Below the pieces are notes generated by a model. It ran no database searches. It worked only from the letters and a program-made list of their open reading frames with translations, and was not told where the DNA came from. Below, in pieces: positions 8,037 to 15,973 of a stretch of 64,000 nt of DNA (position 1 is the stretch's first letter; each line of letters starts with the position of its first letter). The stretch is from assembly GCF_006538345.1 (NCBI RefSeq), contig NZ_BJKL01000004.1, positions 357,344 through 421,343 of the forward strand. The letters are read 5' to 3'. Source of the stretch: Alteromonas sp. KUL49 (lineage in GTDB: Bacteria > Pseudomonadota > Gammaproteobacteria > Enterobacterales > Alteromonadaceae). A program made the position numbers and the translations under genes.

Positions 8037-10343
8037 CTAGAAGCGATAACCCACCGTTAGGTGAACAGTGCGTGGGTCGCCGTAGTAGCCGATAAGTGTG
8101 GTATCACCACCCAAACCCGGCCCAAATGAACCATCGTCACCACGGGTTACAAAGTCGTAACCACCAACTAAGTATTCTTCGTCGGTCAGGTTTTTAACAT
8201 ACAGCCCAGCGTACCAGTCGCCTTCTACGCTTTCCCAGCGAGCACTTAGGTTAACCATGCCGTAAGCGTCTTGTTGAATTAAATCACTGGTTTCAAACAA
8301 CAAATAGTCATCGCGGTAATAGTAGTTTGCATTGAACACAATATCACCGAAGGTGGTTTCCATCAGGTAATTCGCATTAATATTCAACGTATTTTCAGGT
8401 GTGCTTGCTAGACCGATAAGCGGTGGAATGGCGTTGTTTTCTTTAATTTCAAAATCAATGTAGCCGTACGCCACATCAAATTGAAGATTGTCTGTTGCTA
8501 CCCAGGTAAGTTCGGCCTCTAACCCTTTCGCTGCAGTTTCAGCTGCATTTCGAAGCACTTGGTCCAGGGCTGTTGGGTCTGACAAATCACCAGACACTCC
8601 TATGTATTGGCGATCTGAATGGTCGTAGGAAAACAAGGTCACGTTAGCACGGAATGTGTCAGTAATATCGCTTTTTACACCCAACTCGTAGCTATCTACC
8701 ACTTCAGGCTCAACCCCCGCTTCATTAACGGTAGCTCTTGGGTTAAACGTACCCGATTTGAAACCTTGCGAGTAGCTAGCAAAAAACATTGTGTCATCAC
8801 TTGCTTGATATTCAATGCCCACACGTGGTGTAAAGCGAGACCAACTCTGTACCGCTGGAGCGTCTAGCACACCGTCACCATCGGTATCAGTACCCAATAC
8901 TTGAGGAACTAGTTGACCCGGGGGACGCACATATCCGTCAACCCAACCAGTAGATGGGTAAACATTGTCAAAAATAAGACCGTTGTTTACAAAGGCTGAT
9001 TTTTCTTCATCCGTATATCGAGCACCTAAAGATAGTGACCAACTGTCATTGATGTCATAGTTAAGTTGCGTATATGCAGCCCAGCTTTCTGAATTGTTAC
9101 ACCCTGTCACTTCTCGGGTTAAACCTGCAGCCCCAAGTGATGCACCAAGAACACCTAGGATGGCATCAAAGTTACCGCAGGATTCACCATCGTAGTAGTA
9201 CAAGCCCGACACTAAGGAGAAACTCTCACCTAAATAGTTAGCTTGAAGCTCGTGAGTGTCGTTCTCGTCGTCATACTCTGCCGGTACATCAAAAATAACG
9301 AGTGGTGTATTGTCAAAGTCGATATTTGTAGGGGAGTAGCTTTCACGGTGTGAACCAACGTATTTAAGTTCTAAGCTATCTGTTACATCATAACTTACCA
9401 GCCAGTTGTATCCCTCGAGCTCTACCTTGTTCCACGTTGGCATACTTGTGTATGAGTCGTACACTGAGTCAGGCACTGGCGCGTCGGTTAGAATACTGGG
9501 CAACAAACGGTAACCACCCTTCGCATTCGAGTCATCTTCGGTTTTATCCCAGCCGAATCTCAAAAACAGGTCATCGCTTGGATGAATTTCAAGTGTTAGG
9601 CGAGCGGCCCATAAGTCTTTGTTGTAGTTCTCTCTGTCTTGGTTAGGTAATGCTGACTCCAAAAACTCACCAAAGCCATCGCGATTTAAGTTAGCGTAAC
9701 CAAAACCAAGATAAACCGTATCTTCCATTAACGGATATTGTCCAGATAGTTTAACGTCACGCTGATTGTAACTACCCACAGTGGCCTCAACGTTAAACTC
9801 AGCCTCTCCAGACATTGGTTTGGTAACATATTTTACCGCTCCACCAATGGTGTTTTTGCCGTATAGCGTGCCTTGAGGCCCCCTCAGCACTTCGATACGC
9901 TGGACATCTAGCAGATCCAGCACAGCCCCTTGCGGACGCGCTACGTACACGTCATCAATGTAAATACCAACACCTGGCTCGTATCCCCACAATGGATCTT
10001 GCTGACCCAAACCGCGGATAAATGCGGTAAGTGTAGAGTTAGTACCACGACTGGTTTGCAGTGTGGTGTTTGGCGAAAATTGTTGAACTTCTGTAAGAAC
10101 GCTAATCCCCTTTTCAGCCAACTCAACGGCACCAACCGAAGTAATGGCTACGGGAGTTTCTTGAAGTGATTCCACGGTTCTACGCGCGGTGACTTCAATG
10201 CGTTCTAATTTTCCTCTGTCGTCTTCTTCGGTGGTCTCTTGTGCGACTGCCATGGGAGTGGCAGTAAGCGCTGAGGCAACAGCGATAGCGCACAAAGAGT
10301 GAGAACCAGTGAAATAACGTCGTGCTTGTTGAGTAAATGACAT
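8037..10343 (-). CDS. TonB-dependent outer-membrane receptor
   Basis: This is a 768-residue outer-membrane transporter. After a signal peptide ending near MAVAQE comes a TonB-box-like IEVTARR, then the plug domain (about 45-155, with IYIDDVYVARPQGAVLDLLD and RIEVLRGPQGTLYGKNTIGG). A long beta-barrel follows, ending in the typical C-terminal aromatic residue (HLTVGYRF). It would import a scarce substrate using TonB/ExbBD energy. The substrate is not evident; it belongs to the FyuA/iron-sensor-like group common in Alteromonadales. ATG at 10343 (SD AAAAGGAC) is preferred over a start 12 codons upstream. It is divergent from the GntP permease/PHB operon. Confidence 0.92.
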   Translation of the reverse strand: MSFTQQARRYFTGSHSLCAIAVASALTATPMAVAQETTEEDDRGKLERIEVTARRTVESLQETPVAITSVGAVELAEKGISVLTEVQQFSPNTTLQTSRGTNSTLTAFIRGLGQQDPLWGYEPGVGIYIDDVYVARPQGAVLDLLDVQRIEVLRGPQGTLYGKNTIGGAVKYVTKPMSGEAEFNVEATVGSYNQRDVKLSGQYPLMEDTVYLGFGYANLNRDGFGEFLESALPNQDRENYNKDLWAARLTLEIHPSDDLFLRFGWDKTEDDSNAKGGYRLLPSILTDAPVPDSVYDSYTSMPTWNKVELEGYNWLVSYDVTDSLELKYVGSHRESYSPTNIDFDNTPLVIFDVPAEYDDENDTHELQANYLGESFSLVSGLYYYDGESCGNFDAILGVLGASLGAAGLTREVTGCNNSESWAAYTQLNYDINDSWSLSLGARYTDEEKSAFVNNGLIFDNVYPSTGWVDGYVRPPGQLVPQVLGTDTDGDGVLDAPAVQSWSRFTPRVGIEYQASDDTMFFASYSQGFKSGTFNPRATVNEAGVEPEVVDSYELGVKSDITDTFRANVTLFSYDHSDRQYIGVSGDLSDPTALDQVLRNAAETAAKGLEAELTWVATDNLQFDVAYGYIDFEIKENNAIPPLIGLASTPENTLNINANYLMETTFGDIVFNANYYYRDDYLLFETSDLIQQDAYGMVNLSARWESVEGDWYAGLYVKNLTDEEYLVGGYDFVTRGDDGSFGPGLGGDTTLIGYYGDPRTVHLTVGYRF

Positions 10344-10524
10344 AATGTGTCCTTTTTCTTCTATGTGTCTAGATATCAAGTTCTAGAGCATGTCGAAATT
10401 ACTGCGGTCGTTATTTACCATAGGGCACTTTTTAAACGGGGTATGTAGTACCATCGTACTATGGGAATTTTTTTGAAATAGTTTCACACTTCTTGCAAAT
10501 TAATTCTATATTTCTAAGCGCTAA

Positions 10525-10687
10525 CTATCTGTTTTTGAATATAGATTTCTTTACACTCCTGAAGATAAGCAGGCTTATCACGTTCTGAGCGATGTCAAAT
10601 CGCAAGCCTTTTATCCTCGGGTTAATCGTGAAAGCTTAACAGTTCCAGAGCTAGCTGCGGTCACAGATTTACTCAAAGGAAAACACT
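10525..10687 (+). other. Open, coding-like stretch upstream of the GntP permease (possible gene remnant)
   Basis: The 308-base gap between the receptor and permease starts holds an open frame from 10525 that runs into the permease gene. It has no ATG and no ribosome site. The predicted peptide contains YTPEDKQAYHVLSDVKSQAF and NRESLTVPELAAVTDLLKG, which look like ordinary protein rather than random translation. I do not recognise the family. It may be the tail of a decayed gene or simply chance. The rest of the gap is AT-rich and presumably holds the two divergent promoters. Confidence 0.3.
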
Positions 10688-11983
10688 ATGTTAAGTATGA
10701 TTGGATTGGCTGGAGGCTTGGCGCTTCTCATCGCACTGACGATTCGAGGGATGAATTTATTTATCGCTGCGCCACTTTGTGCCCTTGTTGTTGCGCTTAC
10801 CAACAACATGACCCTGTTTTTAGGTGATACCAACTTTGTTGAAACCTACATGAGCGGATTTACCGGGTTTATCGCTTCATGGTTTTTTATGTTTTTACTC
10901 GGTGCATTATTCGGCAAATTCATGGAAGACAGTGGTGCCGCAGACAGTGTCTCTCGATGGATTATAGAAAAAGTGGGGTACAAACGCGCCGTACTCGCCG
11001 TAGTAGCGGCGTGTGCAATATTAACCTACGGTGGCGTGAGCGTATTTGTGGTGGCTTTTTCAGTCTACCCTATGGCCGTGAGCTTATTTAAAGACGCAAA
11101 CCTTCCTCGCCGGTTTATTCCCGCCACAATGGCATTTGGCTCTATCACTTTTACTATGACTTCGGCTGGTTCACCGGAAATCCAAAACTGGATTCCCATC
11201 AAATATTTGGGAACCTCTCCGTTTGCTGCATGGGAAGTTAGCCTTGTTGTGGCTCTTTTTATGGCGCTATTTGGCTACTGGTGGTTGGCAAAAATGATCA
11301 ACAAAGCGGTAGCCAATGGCGAAGTTTTTGAAGCGAGGGATTCTGATCCGAAACTACGAGAGAGAGACTACCCTCACCCACTTACCGGTATTTTGCCCCT
11401 TGTAGTGGTATTGGTATTATCGTTCACACTTCACGAAGAACTGGCGCAACTTGCCCTAATTGTTGCACTGGGCGGCGGAGTGCTTTGTTTGCTAGCAATT
11501 AATTTTAAACACTTTTACGATCTATCAACAGCGGTGAATGCGGGAACCACTGGCGCGCTAGTTGCCATAGGTAACACCGCTGCGGTGGTAGGTTTCGGTG
11601 CTATTGCTAAAAATACCGAAGCCTTTCAAGACACGGTCACGCTAATGACACAAATTCCCGGTAATGAGTTGATTGGCGCCGCTATCGCGGTGAGTGTTAT
11701 TGCTGGGCTGACCGGTTCTGCCTCTGGCGGACAAGCCATCGCTCTACCACTCGTTGGGCCGCACTACCTTGACCAAGGAGTGGAACCTGATGAGCTACAT
11801 CGTATTGTATCCATCTCGTCTGGCGCGCTAGATTCTCTACCTCATAATGGGTATGTTGTAACAACTATACGGGCCATATGCCATGAGACACATAAAGCCG
11901 CGTATTGGTCTATGGCAGCACTCACTGTGGTGGTTCCGCTCATCGGTCTCTCTATGGCCATTGCGTTATTCAGTATTTTCTAA
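10688..11983 (+). CDS. GntP-family permease, probable 3-hydroxybutyrate transporter
   Basis: This is a 431-residue inner-membrane protein with about 12 hydrophobic segments. It has GntP-family features: an N-terminal GLAGGLALLIALTIRGMNLF, the SAGSPEIQNWIPI loop and the C-terminal LTGSASGGQAIALPLVGP and SSGALDSLPHNGYVVT motifs. GntP relatives carry gluconate or, next to bdh genes, D-beta-hydroxybutyrate. The downstream genes are a secreted hydrolase, a PHB depolymerase and 3-hydroxybutyrate dehydrogenase, so import of 3-hydroxybutyrate is the natural reading. GGAAAACACT precedes the start. Confidence 0.85.
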   Translation: MLSMIGLAGGLALLIALTIRGMNLFIAAPLCALVVALTNNMTLFLGDTNFVETYMSGFTGFIASWFFMFLLGALFGKFMEDSGAADSVSRWIIEKVGYKRAVLAVVAACAILTYGGVSVFVVAFSVYPMAVSLFKDANLPRRFIPATMAFGSITFTMTSAGSPEIQNWIPIKYLGTSPFAAWEVSLVVALFMALFGYWWLAKMINKAVANGEVFEARDSDPKLRERDYPHPLTGILPLVVVLVLSFTLHEELAQLALIVALGGGVLCLLAINFKHFYDLSTAVNAGTTGALVAIGNTAAVVGFGAIAKNTEAFQDTVTLMTQIPGNELIGAAIAVSVIAGLTGSASGGQAIALPLVGPHYLDQGVEPDELHRIVSISSGALDSLPHNGYVVTTIRAICHETHKAAYWSMAALTVVVPLIGLSMAIALFSIF

Positions 11984-11998
11984 CAAGGGATTGAGACA

Positions 11999-12910
11999 TT
12001 GCAGTTAGTCACTCACGTTCAAAATTATATGCTTCGGCTTGCACTGGTGTCCTTATGCTGGTTGTCGAGCATCGCTATTGCTAATGTTGAGAGCAAGGAA
12101 CAGAACATACTGCCGTTGGTGGAAAAGCAGGTATTTACCCTACCTTCTTTAACCCTTCTCAATGGAGCCACTATATCCAACGTAAGTGTTGGTTGGGAGG
12201 CCTATGGTGAACTCAACGCAGATAAATCAAACGTTGTTCTTGTTACCCACTACTTTTCAGGGTCGTCCCATGCTGCTGGAAGATATACACCAGAGGGAGC
12301 ATTAGGGTATTGGGATGCCCTAATTGGTCCTGGTAAAGCAATTGATACGTCCACTTACTATGTTATCAGCGTGGATACCCTCGTTAACCTAAACGCATAC
12401 AGCGATACGGTAACAACAACAGGGCCAGCTTCAGTAAATCCAGAGACAGGGACGCCTTGGGGACTCGACTTTCCCGTGGTAACAATCAGAGACTTCGTGA
12501 ATGTGCAAAAAGCGGTGCTTGAAAGTCTTGGTATCTCAAAGTTACACGCTGTTGTGGGGGCATCGATGGGTTCCATGCAGGCGATAGACTGGGCAAGTGC
12601 TTATCCTGATTGGGTGCCGAGAATGATTTCAGTGATTGGTGCTGGAGAGTCCGATGCTTGGACAACCGCTGCGTTAGAACAATGGACAACGCCAATTAAA
12701 GTAGATAGCCGTTGGAAGCAAGGGAATTACTCTCAAGAAGAACAACCTATCGACGGTTTAGTCGGTTCACTCATGTTGATCACTCAACACGCATTAACAC
12801 CTGCGTTTTTTAATCAACAGGGACAAGCTCTGGGTTATCAACAGTTAGAAGAAGCTCCGATGCGTGACATTCGTCAAAAACCATACTATTGTGAATTGGC
12901 TGCGCTCTAG
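11999..12910 (+). CDS. Secreted MetX-like alpha/beta hydrolase, N-terminal part; frame broken
   Basis: It resembles homoserine O-acetyltransferase/MetX-type hydrolases but carries a signal peptide (hydrophobic stretch LRLALVSLCWLSSIAIA), so it should work outside the cytoplasm. Visible motifs are VLVTHYFSGSSHAAG and the nucleophile elbow VVGASMGSMQA. AAGGGA lies 8 bases before TTG at 11999, supporting that start. The frame is lost near a five-A run (12875-12879) and continues one base later in the next frame, where the rest of the fold lies. In this operon a role in hydrolysing hydroxybutyrate oligomers or esters is plausible but inferred. Confidence 0.75.
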   Translation: MQLVTHVQNYMLRLALVSLCWLSSIAIANVESKEQNILPLVEKQVFTLPSLTLLNGATISNVSVGWEAYGELNADKSNVVLVTHYFSGSSHAAGRYTPEGALGYWDALIGPGKAIDTSTYYVISVDTLVNLNAYSDTVTTTGPASVNPETGTPWGLDFPVVTIRDFVNVQKAVLESLGISKLHAVVGASMGSMQAIDWASAYPDWVPRMISVIGAGESDAWTTAALEQWTTPIKVDSRWKQGNYSQEEQPIDGLVGSLMLITQHALTPAFFNQQGQALGYQQLEEAPMRDIRQKPYYCELAAL

Positions 12911-13223
12911 AGCAGAAAGTCGAGCACAGCAAATGGATGCCAATCATCTGCTTTACTTGGTGAGAGCCTGCCAACTTTTTGTGGCTGGGCATAAAGGCTC
13001 GCTCAAAGAAGGATTGGCATCGGTTAAAGCAAAAACACTGTTTATTCCGGCGACCAATGATTTGTTGTTGATGCCTTACCTCGCCCAAAATGTTCATGAG
13101 CTTTTGGTTGATGGCGAAGTTTCATCCAGTTATGCCACTTTAGAAGGTGATTTGGGACACTTAGAAGGTGTTTTGGATATCACAGAACAAGCCAACCTTA
13201 TTTCCGAATTTCTCAAACAGTAA
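12864..13223 (+). CDS. Secreted MetX-like alpha/beta hydrolase, C-terminal part
   Basis: It continues the preceding gene in the +1 frame: NHTIVNWLRSRAESRAQQMD corresponds to the lid/helical part, TLFIPATNDLLLMP supplies the acid residue and GDLGHLEGV the catalytic His. Its own first codon would be a GTG without a ribosome site, so it is best read as the second half of one enzyme split by a single-base difference. It ends 15 bases before the PHB depolymerase start. Confidence 0.7.
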   Translation: MTFVKNHTIVNWLRSRAESRAQQMDANHLLYLVRACQLFVAGHKGSLKEGLASVKAKTLFIPATNDLLLMPYLAQNVHELLVDGEVSSSYATLEGDLGHLEGVLDITEQANLISEFLKQ

Positions 13224-13238
13224 TACAGGAAAATACCC

Positions 13239-14252
13239 ATGAAATATTATTCGTTGTTTGCCTCGGTATGTTTGAGTGTATCTGTCGCAAGCGCTGCCGA
13301 AACGCTACCAAAACTTACACTAGACACCGATTCAATCACTTTATCGGGGCTTTCTTCTGGTGGCTACATGGCAATACAGTTCCACCTCGCTCACAGTGAG
13401 ATGGTCTCTGGTGCAGGGATTCTCGCCGCAGGGCCCTATTATTGTGCTCAGGGCGATATCAGTACTGCACTTGCGCAGTGCGTTAATAAAACCACTGACG
13501 GATTAACGCTAGCACCGCTCAACCAAATTGCTGCTGATTATGCTAATCAAGGTAAAATTGACCCATTAATTAATCTGAAAGATGACAAAGTATGGCTTTT
13601 TCACGGCACGCTTGACGACCGTGTTATTGAGGACGTGAGCAATTTGCTGTTCAGCCAATACAAAGGCTGGACACAAGAAGAAAATATCGTCTATGTTAGG
13701 GACAAATCCATAAGTCACGTTTTCCCAACAGTGGCAGATGGTGGCGCCTGCGAAGTTTCAGAAAGCCCGTATATCGGTAGGTGTGATTACGATGCTGCAG
13801 GCGACATGCTCAATCATTTGATAGACGGGTTGGCGCCTCCTGATGATGCGCTAACAGGAAGCGTTTATACCATTGATCAACACAAGCTAGCAGGGTCAGA
13901 TGCAACAACAATGGCTGAAGAAGGCTATGTATTTGTGCCTAAGACTTGTGAAGGTGGGACGACTTGTGAGCTTCACGTCAGTTTTCACGGCTGTAATCAA
14001 TATGCTGACGCCGTGGACATGGCTTACGTGACACAAACGGGCATCAACCAGTGGGCAGATGACAACCAAATTGTTGTTTTATATCCACAAACAAAGAAAT
14101 CGTTATTCATGCCACTTAATCCACAAGGTTGTTGGGATTGGTGGGGATATACATCTGAAGATTACGCCAACAAAAATGGCGACCAAATCAAAGCAGTAAA
14201 TTCTATCATCAGTGCTCTAAACGCTAACTCAACAGAGGCCAACAATGATTAA
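13239..14252 (+). CDS. Secreted poly(3-hydroxybutyrate) depolymerase (PHB/LpqC esterase family)
   Basis: This 337-residue protein has a signal peptide (cleavage about SVASAAE). The lipase box GLSSGGYMA supplies the nucleophile Ser. VWLFHGTLDDRVI is the acid-residue region and SHVFPT carries the likely catalytic His. The second half, with HVSFHGCNQYADA and GCWDWWGY, matches the extracellular PHB depolymerase/LpqC group. It would cleave PHB to 3-hydroxybutyrate outside the cell. A ribosome site (CAGGAAAATACCC) precedes ATG. It overlaps the dehydrogenase gene by 8 bases, so both are in one transcript. Confidence 0.85.
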   Translation: MKYYSLFASVCLSVSVASAAETLPKLTLDTDSITLSGLSSGGYMAIQFHLAHSEMVSGAGILAAGPYYCAQGDISTALAQCVNKTTDGLTLAPLNQIAADYANQGKIDPLINLKDDKVWLFHGTLDDRVIEDVSNLLFSQYKGWTQEENIVYVRDKSISHVFPTVADGGACEVSESPYIGRCDYDAAGDMLNHLIDGLAPPDDALTGSVYTIDQHKLAGSDATTMAEEGYVFVPKTCEGGTTCELHVSFHGCNQYADAVDMAYVTQTGINQWADDNQIVVLYPQTKKSLFMPLNPQGCWDWWGYTSEDYANKNGDQIKAVNSIISALNANSTEANND

Positions 14253-15012
14253 ACGCAATGTATTTATTACCGGTGGGGCAAGCGGAATTGGCTTTGGTAT
14301 TGCCACATCACTGGCACAAAGTGGTCATCACATCATCATCGCTGATATAAATGAAGACGCAGCACAATCAGCGGCAAGTGAATTGGTTTCACAGGGATTT
14401 AGTGCAGGCGCAGTTACCGTTGATGTTTGCGACGCAAAGAGTGTTGCAGCGCTAACTGAAACCTTAAAAGAGACACCTGTGGATGTTTTAGTCAATAATG
14501 CAGGCATTCAACACGTGAGTAAAATTGAGGAATTTCCACCCGAAAAATGGCAGCAACTTATCAATATAATGTTGGTGGGACCTGCGCTGCTAACACAAAC
14601 CTTCTTGCCATCAATGCGAGCGCGCAACTTTGGTCGAATAATCAATATAGGATCAATTCATTCGATTGTTGCCTCACCCTACAAGTCAGCTTACGTAGCG
14701 GCGAAACACGGGCTACTCGGGCTTGCGAAAACCGTTGCCCTAGAAACTGGCGATTGTGACGTTACCATCAATACGGTTTGCCCTGCCTACGTAAAGACAC
14801 CACTGGTGGAAAAACAAATCGCCGCCCAAGCTATTGAGAACAACCTGTCCGAAGAGGATGTCATCAATAAAATCATGCTTGAACCTATGCCGAAAAAACA
14901 GTTCATCAGTTTACAAGAACTAGCTGATACAACGGCATTTCTGATGTCGGACAGTGCGCGAAACATCACTGCGCAAACTCTGGTACTTGATGGCGGATGG
15001 ACCGCTAGGTAA
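14245..15012 (+). CDS. D-3-hydroxybutyrate dehydrogenase (SDR family)
   Basis: This 255-residue classical short-chain dehydrogenase has the NAD-binding TGGASGIG, the NNAG motif (VLVNNAGIQHV), catalytic Ser in GSIHS and YVAAK (Tyr and Lys). The segments IEEFPPEKWQ, PAYVKTPLVEKQI and PMPKKQFIS are characteristic of 3-hydroxybutyrate dehydrogenase rather than FabG. It oxidises 3-hydroxybutyrate to acetoacetate with NAD+ in the cytosol, completing the depolymerase-permease-dehydrogenase route. It overlaps the depolymerase gene by 8 bases. Confidence 0.9.
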   Translation: MIKRNVFITGGASGIGFGIATSLAQSGHHIIIADINEDAAQSAASELVSQGFSAGAVTVDVCDAKSVAALTETLKETPVDVLVNNAGIQHVSKIEEFPPEKWQQLINIMLVGPALLTQTFLPSMRARNFGRIINIGSIHSIVASPYKSAYVAAKHGLLGLAKTVALETGDCDVTINTVCPAYVKTPLVEKQIAAQAIENNLSEEDVINKIMLEPMPKKQFISLQELADTTAFLMSDSARNITAQTLVLDGGWTAR

Positions 15013-15036
15013 ATCATTTCCATGATAAAACTTCTG

Positions 15037-15075
15037 TGCTAATGTCCGACCTACGTACTAGGAAGGACATTAGCA
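15037..15075 (+). promoter_or_regulatory. Perfect 11-bp hairpin covering the nadK ribosome-binding region
   Basis: TGCTAATGTCC (15037-15047) is exactly complementary to GGACATTAGCA (15065-15075), with a 17-base loop. The Shine-Dalgarno-like GGAAGGA (15061-15067) lies at the loop/stem junction and ATG is at 15080. There is no U-run, so it is not a typical terminator. It could shield the ribosome site of nadK or bind a regulator. Confidence 0.5.
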
Positions 15076-15079
15076 TTCT

Positions 15080-15955
15080 ATGCCCTATCAAACTGTTGCA
15101 CTCATCGGTAAACCACAGCACGAAGCTATTCACGACAGCCTAATTTTGCTCGCAAAGTATTTATTGGACCGAGGCTGTAAAGTCATCGTTGAAGATACCC
15201 TATCTGCCGTTCTTTCAGGATTTCCCCACGAAGTTTCCAATCTAGTAAACATAGGCAAAGAGGCCGACTTAGCGGTGGTCGTCGGTGGTGACGGCAGTAT
15301 GCTAGGTGCTGCGAGGGTGTTATCTCGCTTTGATATTCATGTGGTGGGCGTGAACCGTGGTAACTTGGGTTTCCTCACTGATATCCATCCCGACGAAATG
15401 ACGCAAAAACTCGATATGATTTTTAACGGCGAGTGCGTAGTTGAAGAACGTTTCCTACTCGAGGTAGGCGTCTTTAGGCATGAAAAGTTAAAGAGCAATA
15501 ATGCCGCTGTGAACGAGGTGGTTCTTCACCACGGTAAAGTCGCTCATATGATGGAATTCGAAATCTACATTGATGACCAGTTTGTATTTAGCCAGCGTTC
15601 TGATGGTTTAATTGTCGCTACGCCAACGGGTTCAACGGCGTATTCACTTTCTGCCGGTGGTCCGATTATTATGCCCACCTTAGATACGCTAACTCTTGTA
15701 CCTATGTTTCCACACACATTGAGTAGTCGCCCCATTGTGGTAGATGCAAACAGTACTATTTCAATGAAGGTGTCAAAGGTGAACAGTGATTCACTACAAG
15801 TAAGTTGTGACAGTCACATTGTATTGCCAGTGTTGCCGGGCGATGAAATTAAGATAAACAAAAGCCGCGAAAAACTCACACTTGTTCACCCCAAAGGGTA
15901 TGACTATTTTAACGTGCTAAGGAGCAAGCTCAGTTGGGGCAGTAAACTCTACTAG
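15080..15955 (+). CDS. nadK: NAD kinase
   Basis: NAD kinase phosphorylates NAD+ to NADP+ in the cytosol. The 291-residue protein has the diagnostic GGDGS motif (VVVGGDGSMLGAAR), NRGNLGFLTD, the substrate motif NEVVLHHGK and TPTGSTAYSLSAGGPI. Length and order match the E. coli enzyme. It is usually found between grpE and recN; here it is followed convergently by the eleven-gene kinase cluster, which lies between it and recN. A 6-bp inverted repeat (15935-15940/15955-15960) spans its stop codon and may serve as a weak convergent terminator. Confidence 0.97.
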   Translation: MPYQTVALIGKPQHEAIHDSLILLAKYLLDRGCKVIVEDTLSAVLSGFPHEVSNLVNIGKEADLAVVVGGDGSMLGAARVLSRFDIHVVGVNRGNLGFLTDIHPDEMTQKLDMIFNGECVVEERFLLEVGVFRHEKLKSNNAAVNEVVLHHGKVAHMMEFEIYIDDQFVFSQRSDGLIVATPTGSTAYSLSAGGPIIMPTLDTLTLVPMFPHTLSSRPIVVDANSTISMKVSKVNSDSLQVSCDSHIVLPVLPGDEIKINKSREKLTLVHPKGYDYFNVLRSKLSWGSKLY

Positions 15956-15973
15956 CCCCACCGTATACCTTGG

